Assembly (NCBI RefSeq): GCF_042680725.1
Contig: NZ_JBHUEK010000007.1
Location: 124,001 to 188,000, forward strand
Reading direction: 5' to 3'
DNA length: 64,000 nucleotides
From: Ferdinandcohnia salidurans
GTDB taxonomy: Bacteria > Bacillota > Bacilli > Bacillales > Bacillaceae_L
Positions 24,939-34,737 of this stretch are shown piece after piece; position 1 is the stretch's first letter; the number at the start of each line of letters is the position of its first letter. A program made the position numbers and the translations under genes. Below the pieces are notes generated by a model that ran no database searches, was not told the origin of the DNA, and worked only from the letters and a program-made list of their open reading frames with translations.

Positions 24939-25430
24939 TTATTCAATGATAAAACGAGTTATATGTTTTATTGGGTTTTCACGGTTTGAGCCATTACCAA
25001 AATAAAAATGGACAGGACCATCTTCACGTAATGGTTTACCTACATTTGAAAATCCAAGGATCGCATCATATGCTTCACTAAGTGCAATTGTTGTTTCTTG
25101 TTCCTTTTGTACGATTTTTAAAGTTGTAGCATCTTCTAATGGTTCTGCATTTTTAATAAAATCACCAAATGGAATACCGTATGTACCGGTCAATATTTTT
25201 TCTTTCAAAAATTTCTTTTCTGTTTTAAGAGTTGGAGGGTAGATCGCACCTTCGCGGATTTCTCTATCCCAATGCTTTGAAACTGACTTTGTGTATTCGC
25301 TTAAATCTTCTTCTACTTTTTGATTTGAATCGAAATATGTAAGTAAATCTACTCTACGATCATCAAAAATCCACACACTAGGATCAAGTGTAATGTTAAA
25401 CTTAGTCTTTCCTTCAATCATAATAATCAT
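24939..25430 (-). CDS. ylaL: YlaL family protein
   Basis: A 163-aa cytosolic protein of unknown function; its position and size fit B. subtilis YlaL. It contains LDPSVWIFDDRRVDL and ends in a segment with GKPLREDGPVHFYFGNGSNR. I start at the ATG at 25430 (MIIMIEGKTKFNITLD), which has AAAGGAA about 10 nt upstream; the frame extends 21 codons further without support. A second ATG three codons later is possible. Confidence 0.85.
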   Translation of the reverse strand: MIIMIEGKTKFNITLDPSVWIFDDRRVDLLTYFDSNQKVEEDLSEYTKSVSKHWDREIREGAIYPPTLKTEKKFLKEKILTGTYGIPFGDFIKNAEPLEDATTLKIVQKEQETTIALSEAYDAILGFSNVGKPLREDGPVHFYFGNGSNRENPIKHITRFIIE

Positions 25431-25651
25431 CGTTAAATCATTCCTTTCATAAATATTATAGAGGTTTTGAAACGTAATAGGAAGTATCAGCACTTTTATT
25501 ATTGGAGTGAAACCTGATAAATGCCTAATTGTTAATTAGTTCCATTTATAAGAGTACTAGTCTTTTCTATTTATTCTTGCAATTTTACTGTATACAGGTT
25601 AATATTTATAGATAGGATTAGGTATCGCTTCGCAAACGGAGGGGTTATGAA

Positions 25652-25933
25652 TTGACTTCAGAGATTTCGGTGAATCACCGTGAAAAAGCACTGTCTTTAC
25701 TACAAGCAGATGCTGAAAAAATATTAAAACTTATCAAAGTTCAAATGGATAATTTAACAATGCCTCAATGCCCATTATACGAAGAAGTACTGGATACGCA
25801 AATGTTCGGATTATCCAGAGAAATAGACTTTGCGGTAAGATTGGGATTAATAGAGAGCAATGAAGGTAAAGAGCTCATCTCAAAACTTGAGCGTGAATTA
25901 TCCGTTCTACATGAAGCTTCTACCCGAAAGTAG
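25652..25933 (+). CDS. ylaN: YlaN, UPF0358 protein linked to Fur and iron
   Basis: A 93-aa helical protein; the conserved core LTMPQCPLYEEVLDTQMFGL is clear. YlaN is essential or conditionally essential in B. subtilis. Recent work, as I recall it, links it to iron homeostasis by binding Fur and relieving Fur repression. The start is TTG at 25652 with GGAGGGG 7 nt upstream. Length is identical to B. subtilis. It is followed by a strong terminator and ftsW. The glutaminase gene ylaM that precedes it in B. subtilis is absent. Confidence 0.95.
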   Translation: MTSEISVNHREKALSLLQADAEKILKLIKVQMDNLTMPQCPLYEEVLDTQMFGLSREIDFAVRLGLIESNEGKELISKLERELSVLHEASTRK

Positions 25934-25949
25934 GAATTTTATAGATAAA

Positions 25950-25993
25950 TTAACTCAAATTATCATGACTCTAGGATAATTTGAGTTTTTTTA
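25950..25993 (+). terminator. Terminator of ylaN
   Basis: Stem of 13 bp, AACTCAAATTATC with its complement (25952-25964 and 25975-25987), followed by seven T. Confidence 0.9.
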
Positions 25994-26093
25994 TAATTTG
26001 GGTTTACAGTTTTCGCATTTTACAGTATTTTTTATTAAAGGATTTCACTTAATTTTGTTTTAATAGGTTATAAGATAAAAAGAAAATGCAGGT

Positions 26094-26117
26094 TTTTTGC
26101 AATATATATTGCAAAAA
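26094..26117. promoter_or_regulatory. Perfect 24-bp palindrome upstream of ftsW
   Basis: Palindrome with half-site TTTTTGCAATAT, centred between 26105 and 26106. It ends 6 nt before a possible -10 box TACAAT (26123-26128) and 48 nt before the ftsW start. It could be an operator for a dimeric regulator. No regulator is assigned. Confidence 0.5.
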
Positions 26118-26164
26118 TATAGTACAATAAATAATTATACCTTGTATTTAGAGGAAGATGCCCA

Positions 26165-27382
26165 ATGCTCAAGAAAATTTTAAAATCATATGATTATACT
26201 TTAGTACTTGCTGTTTTTCTTTTATGTTCTTTTGGACTAGTCATGGTCTATAGTGCAAGCATGGTCATTGCCTCAGCTCCTAAGTTTGGAGAAAACCCAT
26301 CCTTCTTTTTTGATAGACAAAAGATGGCCTTACTAGTAGGTGCAGTTGCATTTTTCGTAACCATGATTTTACCTTATAAACTATATGCTACAAAAAAAAT
26401 TCTTCTTTTAATTGTCCTAGGTTCAGTTGCGATGCTTTTATTGGTATTTGTCGTTGGACATACAGCCAATAATGCCCAAAGCTGGATCATGGTCGGTGCA
26501 AGAGGAATTCAGCCCTCCGAGTTTACAAAGCTAAGTGTTATTATTTATCTTGCTGCAGTCTATTCTAAAAAACAATCCTATATCGATCAATTTGATAAGG
26601 CTGTCATGCCACCTATCATATTCACTCTATTTATTTGTATTACAGTTGCCATTCAGCCCGACTACGGTACAGCATTTATTATTGGATTAATTGCCTTAAC
26701 TGTTATCGTATGTTCAGGGATGGGCATTAGAAGCTTAGGGAAATTATTGTTGCTTGGTCTCATAACCGCTGTACTTTTATCACCGGTTATTTTCTTTCTA
26801 TCAGATGAGATTTTTTCCCAAGAGAGGATTGGTCGGTTTGTCGGATTTTTAGACCCATTTGGGGAAGCGGAAGATGATGGACATCAATTAGTTAACTCTT
26901 ACATTGCTTTAGGAGCTGGTGGTTGGAAAGGCCTTGGCCTTGGACAAAGTATTCAAAAGTTTAATTACCTTCCTGAAGCACATACCGATTTCATTATGGC
27001 AGTTATTGCAGAAGAATTAGGTTTATTTGGAGTCTTATTTGTATTAATATTGTTAGCATATATTGTTTTTCGAGGATTCCAAATTGCTAGAAAATGTACT
27101 GACCCATTTGGTAGTTTACTAGCAGTCGGTATATCATCCATGGTTGCCATTCAAACTTTTATCAATTTAGGTGGTTTGACGGGCCTTATTCCAATCACGG
27201 GTGTTACATTGCCATTTATTAGCTATGGTGGATCATCATTATTGTTATTAATGGCATCTATGGGAATTCTAATCAATGTTTCGATGTTTACAAACTATCA
27301 TTCTATGTATAGTACAAAAGACAAGAAACCACAAAATCAACCAGCTCGTACTTATCAAAAAAACTATGTCTCTTATAGATAA
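26165..27382 (+). CDS. ftsW: Cell division peptidoglycan glycosyltransferase FtsW
   Basis: SEDS-family integral membrane protein that polymerises lipid II at the division site with a class B PBP. It has 405 aa and about ten membrane helices. Conserved parts include VMVYSAS near the N-terminus, QPSEFTKL, QPDYGTA, the large loop with AHTDFIMAVIAEELG, and GVTLPFISYGGSSL near the C-terminus. The start is ATG behind AGAGGAAG. As in B. subtilis it lies upstream of pycA, apart from the dcw cluster. It might belong to the RodA/SpoVE subgroup, but location favours FtsW. Confidence 0.95.
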   Translation: MLKKILKSYDYTLVLAVFLLCSFGLVMVYSASMVIASAPKFGENPSFFFDRQKMALLVGAVAFFVTMILPYKLYATKKILLLIVLGSVAMLLLVFVVGHTANNAQSWIMVGARGIQPSEFTKLSVIIYLAAVYSKKQSYIDQFDKAVMPPIIFTLFICITVAIQPDYGTAFIIGLIALTVIVCSGMGIRSLGKLLLLGLITAVLLSPVIFFLSDEIFSQERIGRFVGFLDPFGEAEDDGHQLVNSYIALGAGGWKGLGLGQSIQKFNYLPEAHTDFIMAVIAEELGLFGVLFVLILLAYIVFRGFQIARKCTDPFGSLLAVGISSMVAIQTFINLGGLTGLIPITGVTLPFISYGGSSLLLLMASMGILINVSMFTNYHSMYSTKDKKPQNQPARTYQKNYVSYR

Positions 27383-27436
27383 CTATTATCTATATGTTGA
27401 TGATAAATTAACGTTCTTATTTAAAGGAGGATTTAT

Positions 27437-30400
27437 ATGGAGAAACGCATCAAGAAGGTACTAGTTGCCAATCGGGGAGAAATCGCAATACGTGTATTCA
27501 GGGCTTGTACGGAGTTGCATATTCGTACAGTTGCAATATATTCCAAGGAAGATGCAGGCTCATACCATCGTTATAAAGCTGATGAGGCTTATTTAGTTGG
27601 TGAAGGAAAAAAACCAATTGATGCATATTTGGATATTGAAGGAATTATTGAAATCGCAAAAGAAAATGATGTAGATGCGATTCATCCAGGTTATGGATTC
27701 TTATCTGAGAATATTGATTTTGCAAGAAGATGTGAAGAAGAGAATATTATTTTCATAGGACCAAAATCCTCTCATTTAGATATGTTTGGAGACAAGGTAA
27801 AAGCTAGACATCAAGCGGAAAAAGCGGAGATCCCAGTTATTCCTGGTAGTGATGGCCCTTTGAAAAATTTAGAAGAGGCTGTACGATTTGGAGAAGAACA
27901 CGGTTATCCAGTCATTATCAAAGCATCTCTTGGTGGTGGCGGACGTGGAATGCGGATTGTCCGTAGTAAGGCTGGATTAAAAGAGTCATACGAACGTGCT
28001 AAATCAGAAGCTAAGGCTGCATTTGGTAATGATGAAGTATATATCGAAAAGCTCATTGAAAATCCAAAGCACATTGAGGTCCAAATTATCGGTGATAGTC
28101 AAGGTAATATTGTTCATCTATATGAACGCGACTGCTCTGTTCAACGACGTCACCAAAAAGTTGTTGAAGTAGCGCCAAGTGTATCGTTATCAGAAAAATT
28201 ACGCCAAGACATTTGTGATGCTGCTGTCAAATTAATGAAAAATGTACAGTATTTGAATGCTGGAACTGTTGAATTCTTAGTTGCGAATGGTGAGTTTTAC
28301 TTTATTGAAGTAAACCCACGCGTACAGGTTGAACATACAATTACAGAAATGATTACAGGAATTGATATTGTACAAACACAAATCCAAGTTGCTGAAGGTC
28401 ATTCGATACATAGTAATGCGATTGGCATTCCGGCACAAGAAGATATCAAAACACATGGCTATGCAATTCAATCCCGTGTTACAACAGAAGATCCATTAAA
28501 TAACTTTATGCCTGATACAGGTAAAATTAGTGCCTACCGAAGTGGTGGAGGATTTGGTGTTCGTCTTGATGCAGGAAATGGATTCCAAGGTGCAGTTATT
28601 ACACCATATTATGATTCATTACTAGTTAAGTTATCTACTCAGGCCTTAACATTTGAACAAGCTGCATCCAAAATGGTCAGAAACTTGAAGGAATTCAGAA
28701 TCCGTGGAATTAAAACCAATATCCCGTTCTTAGAAAACGTTGTTAAACATGAAAAATTCCTATCAGGAGAATACGATACATCCTTTATTGATTCATCACC
28801 TGAGCTATTTATCTTTCCTAAACCAAAGGACCGTGGTACAAAAATGCTTTCCTATATCGGAAATGTAACTGTCAACGGTTTCCCTGGCGTCGAAAAGAAA
28901 AGAAAGCCCGTGTTTGATAAGCCGTTTTTACCAAAAGTAAAACATAATGAACCAGTACCTTCAGGAACCAAACAAATTCTAGATCAACATGGCCCAGAAG
29001 GCGTAGTGAATTGGGTAAAAGAACAAAAACAAGTCCTCTTCACTGATACAACATTCCGTGATGCGCACCAATCACTACTTGCAACTAGATTTAGGACAAC
29101 TGATATTAAGCATATTGCAGACCCAACTGCAAGATTATTACCAGAATTATTCTCACTTGAGATGTGGGGTGGGGCTACATTTGATGTGGCGTACCGCTTC
29201 TTAAATGAAGAGCCATGGGATCGACTTGCAACATTACGCAAGCAAGCACCAAATATTTTATTCCAAATGTTGCTTCGTGCATCAAATGCGGTTGGTTACA
29301 AAAACTACCCAGATAATCTAATTCGTGAATTCGTAAAAGAATCAGCGGAATCAGGAATCGATGTATTCCGTATATTTGATAGCTTGAACTGGGTTAAAGG
29401 TATGACACTTGCTATCGATTCTGTTCGCAACAATGGAAAAATTGCAGAAGCTGCGATTTGTTACACAGGTGACATAACAGATCCAACACGTTCAAAATAT
29501 GATTTACAATATTATAAAGACTTAGCAAAGGAGCTTGAGCAATCAGGTGCACATATGCTAGGTATTAAGGATATGGCAGGCTTACTTAAGCCACAAGCGG
29601 CTTATACTTTAATCTCAGCATTGAAGGAAACAGTTTCAATTCCTATTCATTTGCACACACATGATACTAGTGGTAATGGACTCTTTACGTATGCAAAAGC
29701 AATTGAAGCTGGTGTTGATATTGTTGACGTAGCAGTGAGTTCAATGGCAGGCCTTACGTCGCAACCAAGTGCAAACTCATTATTATATGCATTAGAAGGT
29801 ACAGAAAGAAAACCTGAACTTTCTGTAACAGCATATGAAGAGATTGCTCGTTATTGGGAAGGTGCTCGTAAATATTATCACGATTTTGAGAGTGGTATGA
29901 CTTCGCCACATACTGAAATCTATCAGCATGAAATGCCAGGTGGACAGTATAGTAACCTTCAACAACAAGCGAAGGGAGTTGGCCTCGGTACAAGATGGGA
30001 AGAGGTTAAAGAAATGTATCGCCGTGTAAATGATATGTTTGGAGACATTGTGAAAGTAACCCCTTCTTCAAAAGTAGTTGGAGATATGGCGCTCTACATG
30101 GTTCAAAACAATCTTACTGAAGATGATATTTATGAAAGAGGAGAAACACTAGATTTCCCTGATTCAGTAGTCGAACTCTTTGAAGGTTTTTTAGGTCAAC
30201 CGCATGGTGGTTTCCCTAAGGAACTTCAACGAATTATCCTTAAAGGACGTGAACCAATTACAGTTCGCCCTGGAGAATTACTAGAGTCTGTTAATTTTAG
30301 CGAGATAAAAGATACTTTAACACATAGCTTACACCGCGATGTAACGAATAAAGAAATGCTCTCTTACGCGTTGTATCCAAAGGTATTTATGGATTATCAA

Positions 30401-30877
30401 AAAATGTTTGAGCAATTTGGCGATATTTCAATGTTAGATACACCTACTTTCTTTTATGGAATGAGACTTGGAGAAGAAATCGAAGTAGAAATTGAACAAG
30501 GAAAAACATTAATTGTTAAGCTTGTTTCGGTAGGTCAAGCTCAACCAGATGGTACAAGGGTTATCTATTTTGAATTGAATGGTCAGCCTCGTGAAGTAAT
30601 CGTTAAAGATACAAATATTAAATCAACAGTTGTTGCAAAGCTAAAAGCTGATCGCGATAACGAAAACCATATTGGCGCAACTATGCCAGGTACCGTGATA
30701 AAAGTATTAGTAGAAAAAGGTGACAAGGTGAATAAAGGGGACCATCTCATGATTACAGAAGCCATGAAGATGGAAACTACTGTACAAGCACCTTACACTG
30801 GAATAGTGAAGGATATTCACGTTGCAAACGGTGAAGCTATTCAAACAGGCGATCTCTTACTTGAACTTACAAAATAA
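27437..30877 (+). CDS. pycA: Pyruvate carboxylase
   Basis: Biotin enzyme that carboxylates pyruvate to oxaloacetate to refill the TCA cycle. Domain order: biotin carboxylase with ATP-grasp (1-455, KVLVANRGEIA, GGGGRGMRIV), carboxyltransferase with metal-binding TIM barrel (about 535-805, FRDAHQSLLATR; HLHTHDTSGNG), the Pyc C-terminal allosteric region, and a biotinyl domain with biotin Lys near residue 1111 (EAMKME). The 1146-aa length is standard. AAAGGAGG precedes the ATG. It is single with its own terminator, next to ftsW and ctaA as in B. subtilis. Confidence 0.98.
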   Translation: MEKRIKKVLVANRGEIAIRVFRACTELHIRTVAIYSKEDAGSYHRYKADEAYLVGEGKKPIDAYLDIEGIIEIAKENDVDAIHPGYGFLSENIDFARRCEEENIIFIGPKSSHLDMFGDKVKARHQAEKAEIPVIPGSDGPLKNLEEAVRFGEEHGYPVIIKASLGGGGRGMRIVRSKAGLKESYERAKSEAKAAFGNDEVYIEKLIENPKHIEVQIIGDSQGNIVHLYERDCSVQRRHQKVVEVAPSVSLSEKLRQDICDAAVKLMKNVQYLNAGTVEFLVANGEFYFIEVNPRVQVEHTITEMITGIDIVQTQIQVAEGHSIHSNAIGIPAQEDIKTHGYAIQSRVTTEDPLNNFMPDTGKISAYRSGGGFGVRLDAGNGFQGAVITPYYDSLLVKLSTQALTFEQAASKMVRNLKEFRIRGIKTNIPFLENVVKHEKFLSGEYDTSFIDSSPELFIFPKPKDRGTKMLSYIGNVTVNGFPGVEKKRKPVFDKPFLPKVKHNEPVPSGTKQILDQHGPEGVVNWVKEQKQVLFTDTTFRDAHQSLLATRFRTTDIKHIADPTARLLPELFSLEMWGGATFDVAYRFLNEEPWDRLATLRKQAPNILFQMLLRASNAVGYKNYPDNLIREFVKESAESGIDVFRIFDSLNWVKGMTLAIDSVRNNGKIAEAAICYTGDITDPTRSKYDLQYYKDLAKELEQSGAHMLGIKDMAGLLKPQAAYTLISALKETVSIPIHLHTHDTSGNGLFTYAKAIEAGVDIVDVAVSSMAGLTSQPSANSLLYALEGTERKPELSVTAYEEIARYWEGARKYYHDFESGMTSPHTEIYQHEMPGGQYSNLQQQAKGVGLGTRWEEVKEMYRRVNDMFGDIVKVTPSSKVVGDMALYMVQNNLTEDDIYERGETLDFPDSVVELFEGFLGQPHGGFPKELQRIILKGREPITVRPGELLESVNFSEIKDTLTHSLHRDVTNKEMLSYALYPKVFMDYQKMFEQFGDISMLDTPTFFYGMRLGEEIEVEIEQGKTLIVKLVSVGQAQPDGTRVIYFELNGQPREVIVKDTNIKSTVVAKLKADRDNENHIGATMPGTVIKVLVEKGDKVNKGDHLMITEAMKMETTVQAPYTGIVKDIHVANGEAIQTGDLLLELTK

Positions 30878-30881
30878 TCAT

Positions 30882-30914
30882 AGAAAGCCCCAAAGTTTAC
30901 TTTGGGGCTTTGTT
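30882..30914 (+). terminator. Terminator of pycA
   Basis: Perfect 12-bp stem AAAGCCCCAAAG with its complement (30884-30895 and 30900-30911) and loop TTTA. The T-run is short (GTT). Confidence 0.8.
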
Positions 30915-30916
30915 AT

Positions 30917-30953
30917 GCAAAAAAATCCGAGGAGAGCCTCCTCGGATTTTTTG
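30917..30953 (-). terminator. Terminator of ctaA
   Basis: Stem AAAATCCGAGGA/TCCTCGGATTTT with a short GAGCC loop; on the minus strand it ends in a T-run. It may act in both directions. Confidence 0.85.
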
Positions 30954-30955
30954 AC

Positions 30956-31933
30956 TTATTGAACTGGAATTGTTTGATTTGCATTTACAGACTCTTCATT
31001 CGAATTTTCAGCCGCTGTTCGCAATGCCATCTCATTTTTCTTGCTCCTTGAAGATAATAGAATAAAGTAACTAAAAACTCCAAATAAACAAGCAATAAAT
31101 AAAGCGTGTGCTAGAGCAATAAATAGATTAAGTCTGGAAAAAATAATGACGGCGCCTGAAGCAACTTGAATCGACACTAAACCAAGAGCAATCATCCAGC
31201 CGCGATAGAGAACTTTTTCGTGCTTATAATGCTTGTAAATGCGGATAAAAAGCGATAATACCCAAATGAATAATATACCGGCTAATGCTCGGTGCCCCAT
31301 TTGAACCCATTCATGAATCTGAGTGGGGAGGCCGATATTGTTGTAAGTACACACAGGCCAATCGGGACAAGCAAGAGAAGCTCCGATATGTCTCACGAGT
31401 GCACCAGTATATACAACAACTAAGCTGTAAATAGTTATGGCGTAAAATTGAGTTCGTAGCTTTTCGTCAATCACAAGTGAGTCGGCATCAAACTTTTTAT
31501 CAATCTCGAAAATAAGCAACGTCAACAATAGTACCGAAGCAAAGGAAATCAGCGAAATTCCGAAATGAAGGGCCAGTACAATATCAGATTGTCCCCACAT
31601 AACTGCTGCAGCACCAATCAGTCCTTGTAAAACTAAGAAAAAGAAGGATATAAATGCTAAAAATTTCGTTTCTCTGATGTGACCGATTGCTTTCCAAGCC
31701 CAAATAGATAAAGCTAATACTAATATCCCCACAACTCCAGAAACAACCCTATGGCTTAGTTCAATGACTAATTCAAACGTTATTTCTTCAGGGATTAACT
31801 GTCCATGACATAAAGGCCATGAATCTCCACAACCAGCTCCTGATTCTGTTTTCGTTACAAGCGCACCACCGATTAATACAAATAGCATACCGATCGTTGT
31901 TAAAACCGATAACCATTTTAATGAACGGCTCAA
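30956..31933 (-). CDS. ctaA: Heme A synthase CtaA
   Basis: Integral membrane protein that oxidises the C8 methyl of heme O to make heme A for the caa3 oxidase. It has eight helices in a two-fold repeat, 325 aa. Conserved features are GCGDSWPLCHG (a Cys pair in the first external loop), ELSHRVVSG, ALHFGIS, ACPDWPVC (second Cys pair), MGHRALAG and ALAHALF with the heme His residues. The start is TTG at 31933 with AAGGTGAT upstream. It is divergent from ctaB. ResDE control is known in B. subtilis. Confidence 0.96.
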   Translation of the reverse strand: MSRSLKWLSVLTTIGMLFVLIGGALVTKTESGAGCGDSWPLCHGQLIPEEITFELVIELSHRVVSGVVGILVLALSIWAWKAIGHIRETKFLAFISFFFLVLQGLIGAAAVMWGQSDIVLALHFGISLISFASVLLLTLLIFEIDKKFDADSLVIDEKLRTQFYAITIYSLVVVYTGALVRHIGASLACPDWPVCTYNNIGLPTQIHEWVQMGHRALAGILFIWVLSLFIRIYKHYKHEKVLYRGWMIALGLVSIQVASGAVIIFSRLNLFIALAHALFIACLFGVFSYFILLSSRSKKNEMALRTAAENSNEESVNANQTIPVQ

Positions 31934-32589
31934 AAAATCACCTTCTTACTTTTATAAAACTATAACATGGTCTAGTATTTAACTTTACTTCGCAGATATC
32001 CCTAAATTCTACCTTTATTTTTACGATATATATCATACTCAAAGAATAGATAAATTTCAAAGGAACACTCTTATCGATATTACACAATTTACGATTTGTT
32101 TACAACCCACACGAAATTGAAAAAAATTTATTATTGTAGTAAAAAAGGTTGAAAAATATGAAGGAGTTTGCTAGAAATAGATAGGGGAATTGTTTTAAAT
32201 TTCGACAAGTACCTGTAAACAAAAGATTAACACTATTAATATAGTGATAATAGTGTTTAAATAGCGGCTTTGCGGTCATTTAAAGGTCACAAAAAAGTCA
32301 TAAATTATTAACGAAATGTTCACAAAAAAACTAAAAAATGTGATTTAATATACAGAAAGGGTATTTTTTAATATAATTTATAATATCTACAACATAATAA
32401 ACTAGATAACATAAAACTTGTACTTTTTATACATACCTCACATCTCGAAAACGCTTTATTTTTATAATTGCGTTTTTTAAGATTGAAGATAGTGCAGAAT
32501 GATGGTATCACATTAATTGAAAAGAATGAGGCTGATGAGATTGCTGTTAGCAATGTTTGAAAGTATCGTTAATAAAATAAGGAGGCTTC
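31934..32589. promoter_or_regulatory. Divergent ctaA-ctaB regulatory region
   Basis: 656 nt, very AT-rich. Two direct copies of TCACAAAAAA lie 33 bp apart (32287-32296 and 32320-32329), about three helical turns; they resemble the inverted form of the ResD motif TTTGTGAAT. A hairpin AACACTATT/AATAGTGTT (32229-32237 and 32249-32257) contains an extra ATAGTG allowing an alternative fold. No gene or clear promoter pair was identified. Confidence 0.5.
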
Positions 32590-33531
32590 ATGATGACGAC
32601 GACAAGATCTGTACTTAGTGCAGATGAAAAAATACAGAATGAAAAAAATCGTGATCAGGAATATCGAACCACTGCCTATAAAGATTTCCTAGCAATCATA
32701 AAAATTGGGATTGTCAATTCCAATCTAATAACCGCCTTTACGGGTGTATGGCTTGCCTTGTTCTTTACGGGCCAAAGCTTTTTGCAGGAAATCGATATCG
32801 TTATATATGCGCTAGTCGGTTCTGCATTGGTTATAGCTGGTTCCTGTGCGGTGAATAATTATTATGATCGAGATATTGACCATGTGATGGAACGTACAAA
32901 AGTACGTCCAACTGTAACCGGTAGAATTAATCCTAAACATGTTTTAGTATTGGGATTAATACTCATACTAATAGGAACTGGATTTCTACTTCTCACTACA
33001 GTTACTGCTGCAGTGATTGGATTAATTGGAGTTTTCTCTTATATCGTTTTATATACAATGTGGTCAAAACGTAGATATACAATTAATACCGTAATCGGAA
33101 GTATATCTGGTGCTGTACCTCCTCTTATTGGGTGGGCAGCGATTGACCCAGACTTACACGTTCTTGCGTGGCTCTTGTTTTTTATTATGTTTATCTGGCA
33201 ACCGCCTCACTTTTTAGCTCTTGCGATGAGACGAGTTGAAGAATACCGTGCAGCAGGAGTTCCGATGTTGCCGGTTGTTCACGGGTTTGCAATGACAAAG
33301 AGACAAATCATGATTTGGGTTCTTTGCTTGCTTCCACTTCCTTTTTATATGTTTTCTTTAGGCGGCCTATTTGTAATCATTGCAACTCTCCTAAATATCG
33401 GATGGTTAGTCCTCGGTATTAGTGGTTTTAAAAAGAAAGATGATATCAAATGGGCAAAACAGATGTTTGTTTACTCGCTTAACTATTTAACGATCATGTT
33501 TGTAACTATGATAATCGTTACTTTAGTGTAA
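32590..33531 (+). CDS. ctaB: Protoheme IX farnesyltransferase CtaB
   Basis: UbiA-family membrane prenyltransferase that makes heme O from heme B and farnesyl diphosphate. The Asp-rich motif NNYYDRDIDHVMERTKVRP lies near residue 95, with a second polar motif in the WQPPHFLALAMRRVEEYRAAG loop. 313 aa, about nine helices. Two adjacent ATG codons occur at 32590 and 32593; AAGGAGG is 4 nt before the first and 7 nt before the second, so the second is equally likely. It is first in a cta cluster with ctaC 107 nt downstream. Confidence 0.97.
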   Translation: MMTTTRSVLSADEKIQNEKNRDQEYRTTAYKDFLAIIKIGIVNSNLITAFTGVWLALFFTGQSFLQEIDIVIYALVGSALVIAGSCAVNNYYDRDIDHVMERTKVRPTVTGRINPKHVLVLGLILILIGTGFLLLTTVTAAVIGLIGVFSYIVLYTMWSKRRYTINTVIGSISGAVPPLIGWAAIDPDLHVLAWLLFFIMFIWQPPHFLALAMRRVEEYRAAGVPMLPVVHGFAMTKRQIMIWVLCLLPLPFYMFSLGGLFVIIATLLNIGWLVLGISGFKKKDDIKWAKQMFVYSLNYLTIMFVTMIIVTLV

Positions 33532-33638
33532 GTGGGTTTCAAAATATAAATAATTCTTCTATATAAAGTAGAAGGATTTAATATCTTTATCATAAAGATA
33601 GTAGCAAAATATTATTGAAAGAGGGGTTTGATTAAGCT

Positions 33639-34706
33639 ATGAAAAAATGGCTACCAAAAGTGCGCTTGTTCACACTGTTTAGTTTCATGGCGCTGCTGTT
33701 AGCAGGGTGTGGGGAACCATTCGTTTCTGCACTTACCCCAGCAGGGGAAGTTGCGAAAATGCAGTACGATTTAATGATCTTAGCTACATTGATCATGGTC
33801 ATCGTTATTGCAGTAGTTACAATTATCTTCGTTATTGCCTTAGTAAAATTCAGACGTAAAAAAGGTGACGAAAACAAGATTCCTAAGCAAGTCGAAGGAA
33901 ATCACACTTTAGAAATTATTTGGACTACTATTCCAATACTTTTGCTTTTGGTTCTTGCAATTCCAACCGTATCTGCAACATTTAAATTAGCAGATGTAAA
34001 GGCGATGGAACAAGATGAAGATGCGGTAGTAATAAATGTTACTGCAAATTTATATTGGTGGGAATTTGAATACCCAGGTCATGGTATTGTAACTGCCCAA
34101 GAGTTAGTTGTTCCAACAGATGAAAAAGTTTATTTTAACCTTATTGCAGCTGATGTAAAGCACTCATTCTGGATTCCTGCTGCGGGTGGGAAATTGGACA
34201 CTAATACAGATAACGTAAACAAATTCTGGTTAGAGTTTGACTCTGAAAGTACAGAAGAGGCTGGCGGCTTATTATATGGTAAGTGTGCTGAACTTTGTGG
34301 TCCTTCACATGCTTTAATGGATTTTAAAGTAAAACCAGTTCCACGTGCTGAATATGATCAGTGGATTGACAAAATGGTTGCTGCTAAGGATGTAGAACAC
34401 GTAGCTGCAAATGATGTTGCAAAAGCTGGGGAAGAATTATTTACTGCAAACGGCTGTATCGCGTGTCACGCAATCAACCCAGGTGAAAAGCGTCCGACTG
34501 CACCAAGCTTAGCTAACTTCGGTGATCGTTCTAGCATTGCTGGTAAATTAGAATACAACAAAGAAAACTTGAAAAACTGGTTGAAGGATCCTGAATCAAT
34601 TAAGCCGGGTAACAGCATGACAGGAACCTATGATAATAAAGGTTTATCAGACCAGGATTTAGATGCTTTAGCTGAATATCTAATGGGCCTTAGTGTCGAA
34701 GATTAA
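33639..34706 (+). CDS. ctaC: Cytochrome caa3 oxidase subunit II with cytochrome c domain
   Basis: Electron-entry subunit of the terminal oxidase. It is a lipoprotein (lipobox LLAGC, Cys24) with two membrane helices (about 44-68 and 91-110), a CuA cupredoxin domain (CAELCGPSHALM, ligands Cys216, Cys220, His224 and Met227) and a C-terminal cytochrome c domain with CIACH (Cys273, His277). 355 aa, as usual for caa3 oxidases. AGAGGGG precedes the ATG. ctaD follows after 31 nt. Confidence 0.97.
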   Translation: MKKWLPKVRLFTLFSFMALLLAGCGEPFVSALTPAGEVAKMQYDLMILATLIMVIVIAVVTIIFVIALVKFRRKKGDENKIPKQVEGNHTLEIIWTTIPILLLLVLAIPTVSATFKLADVKAMEQDEDAVVINVTANLYWWEFEYPGHGIVTAQELVVPTDEKVYFNLIAADVKHSFWIPAAGGKLDTNTDNVNKFWLEFDSESTEEAGGLLYGKCAELCGPSHALMDFKVKPVPRAEYDQWIDKMVAAKDVEHVAANDVAKAGEELFTANGCIACHAINPGEKRPTAPSLANFGDRSSIAGKLEYNKENLKNWLKDPESIKPGNSMTGTYDNKGLSDQDLDALAEYLMGLSVED

Positions 34707-34737
34707 TGTACAAAATTTAGAATAAGGAGGTCACATT

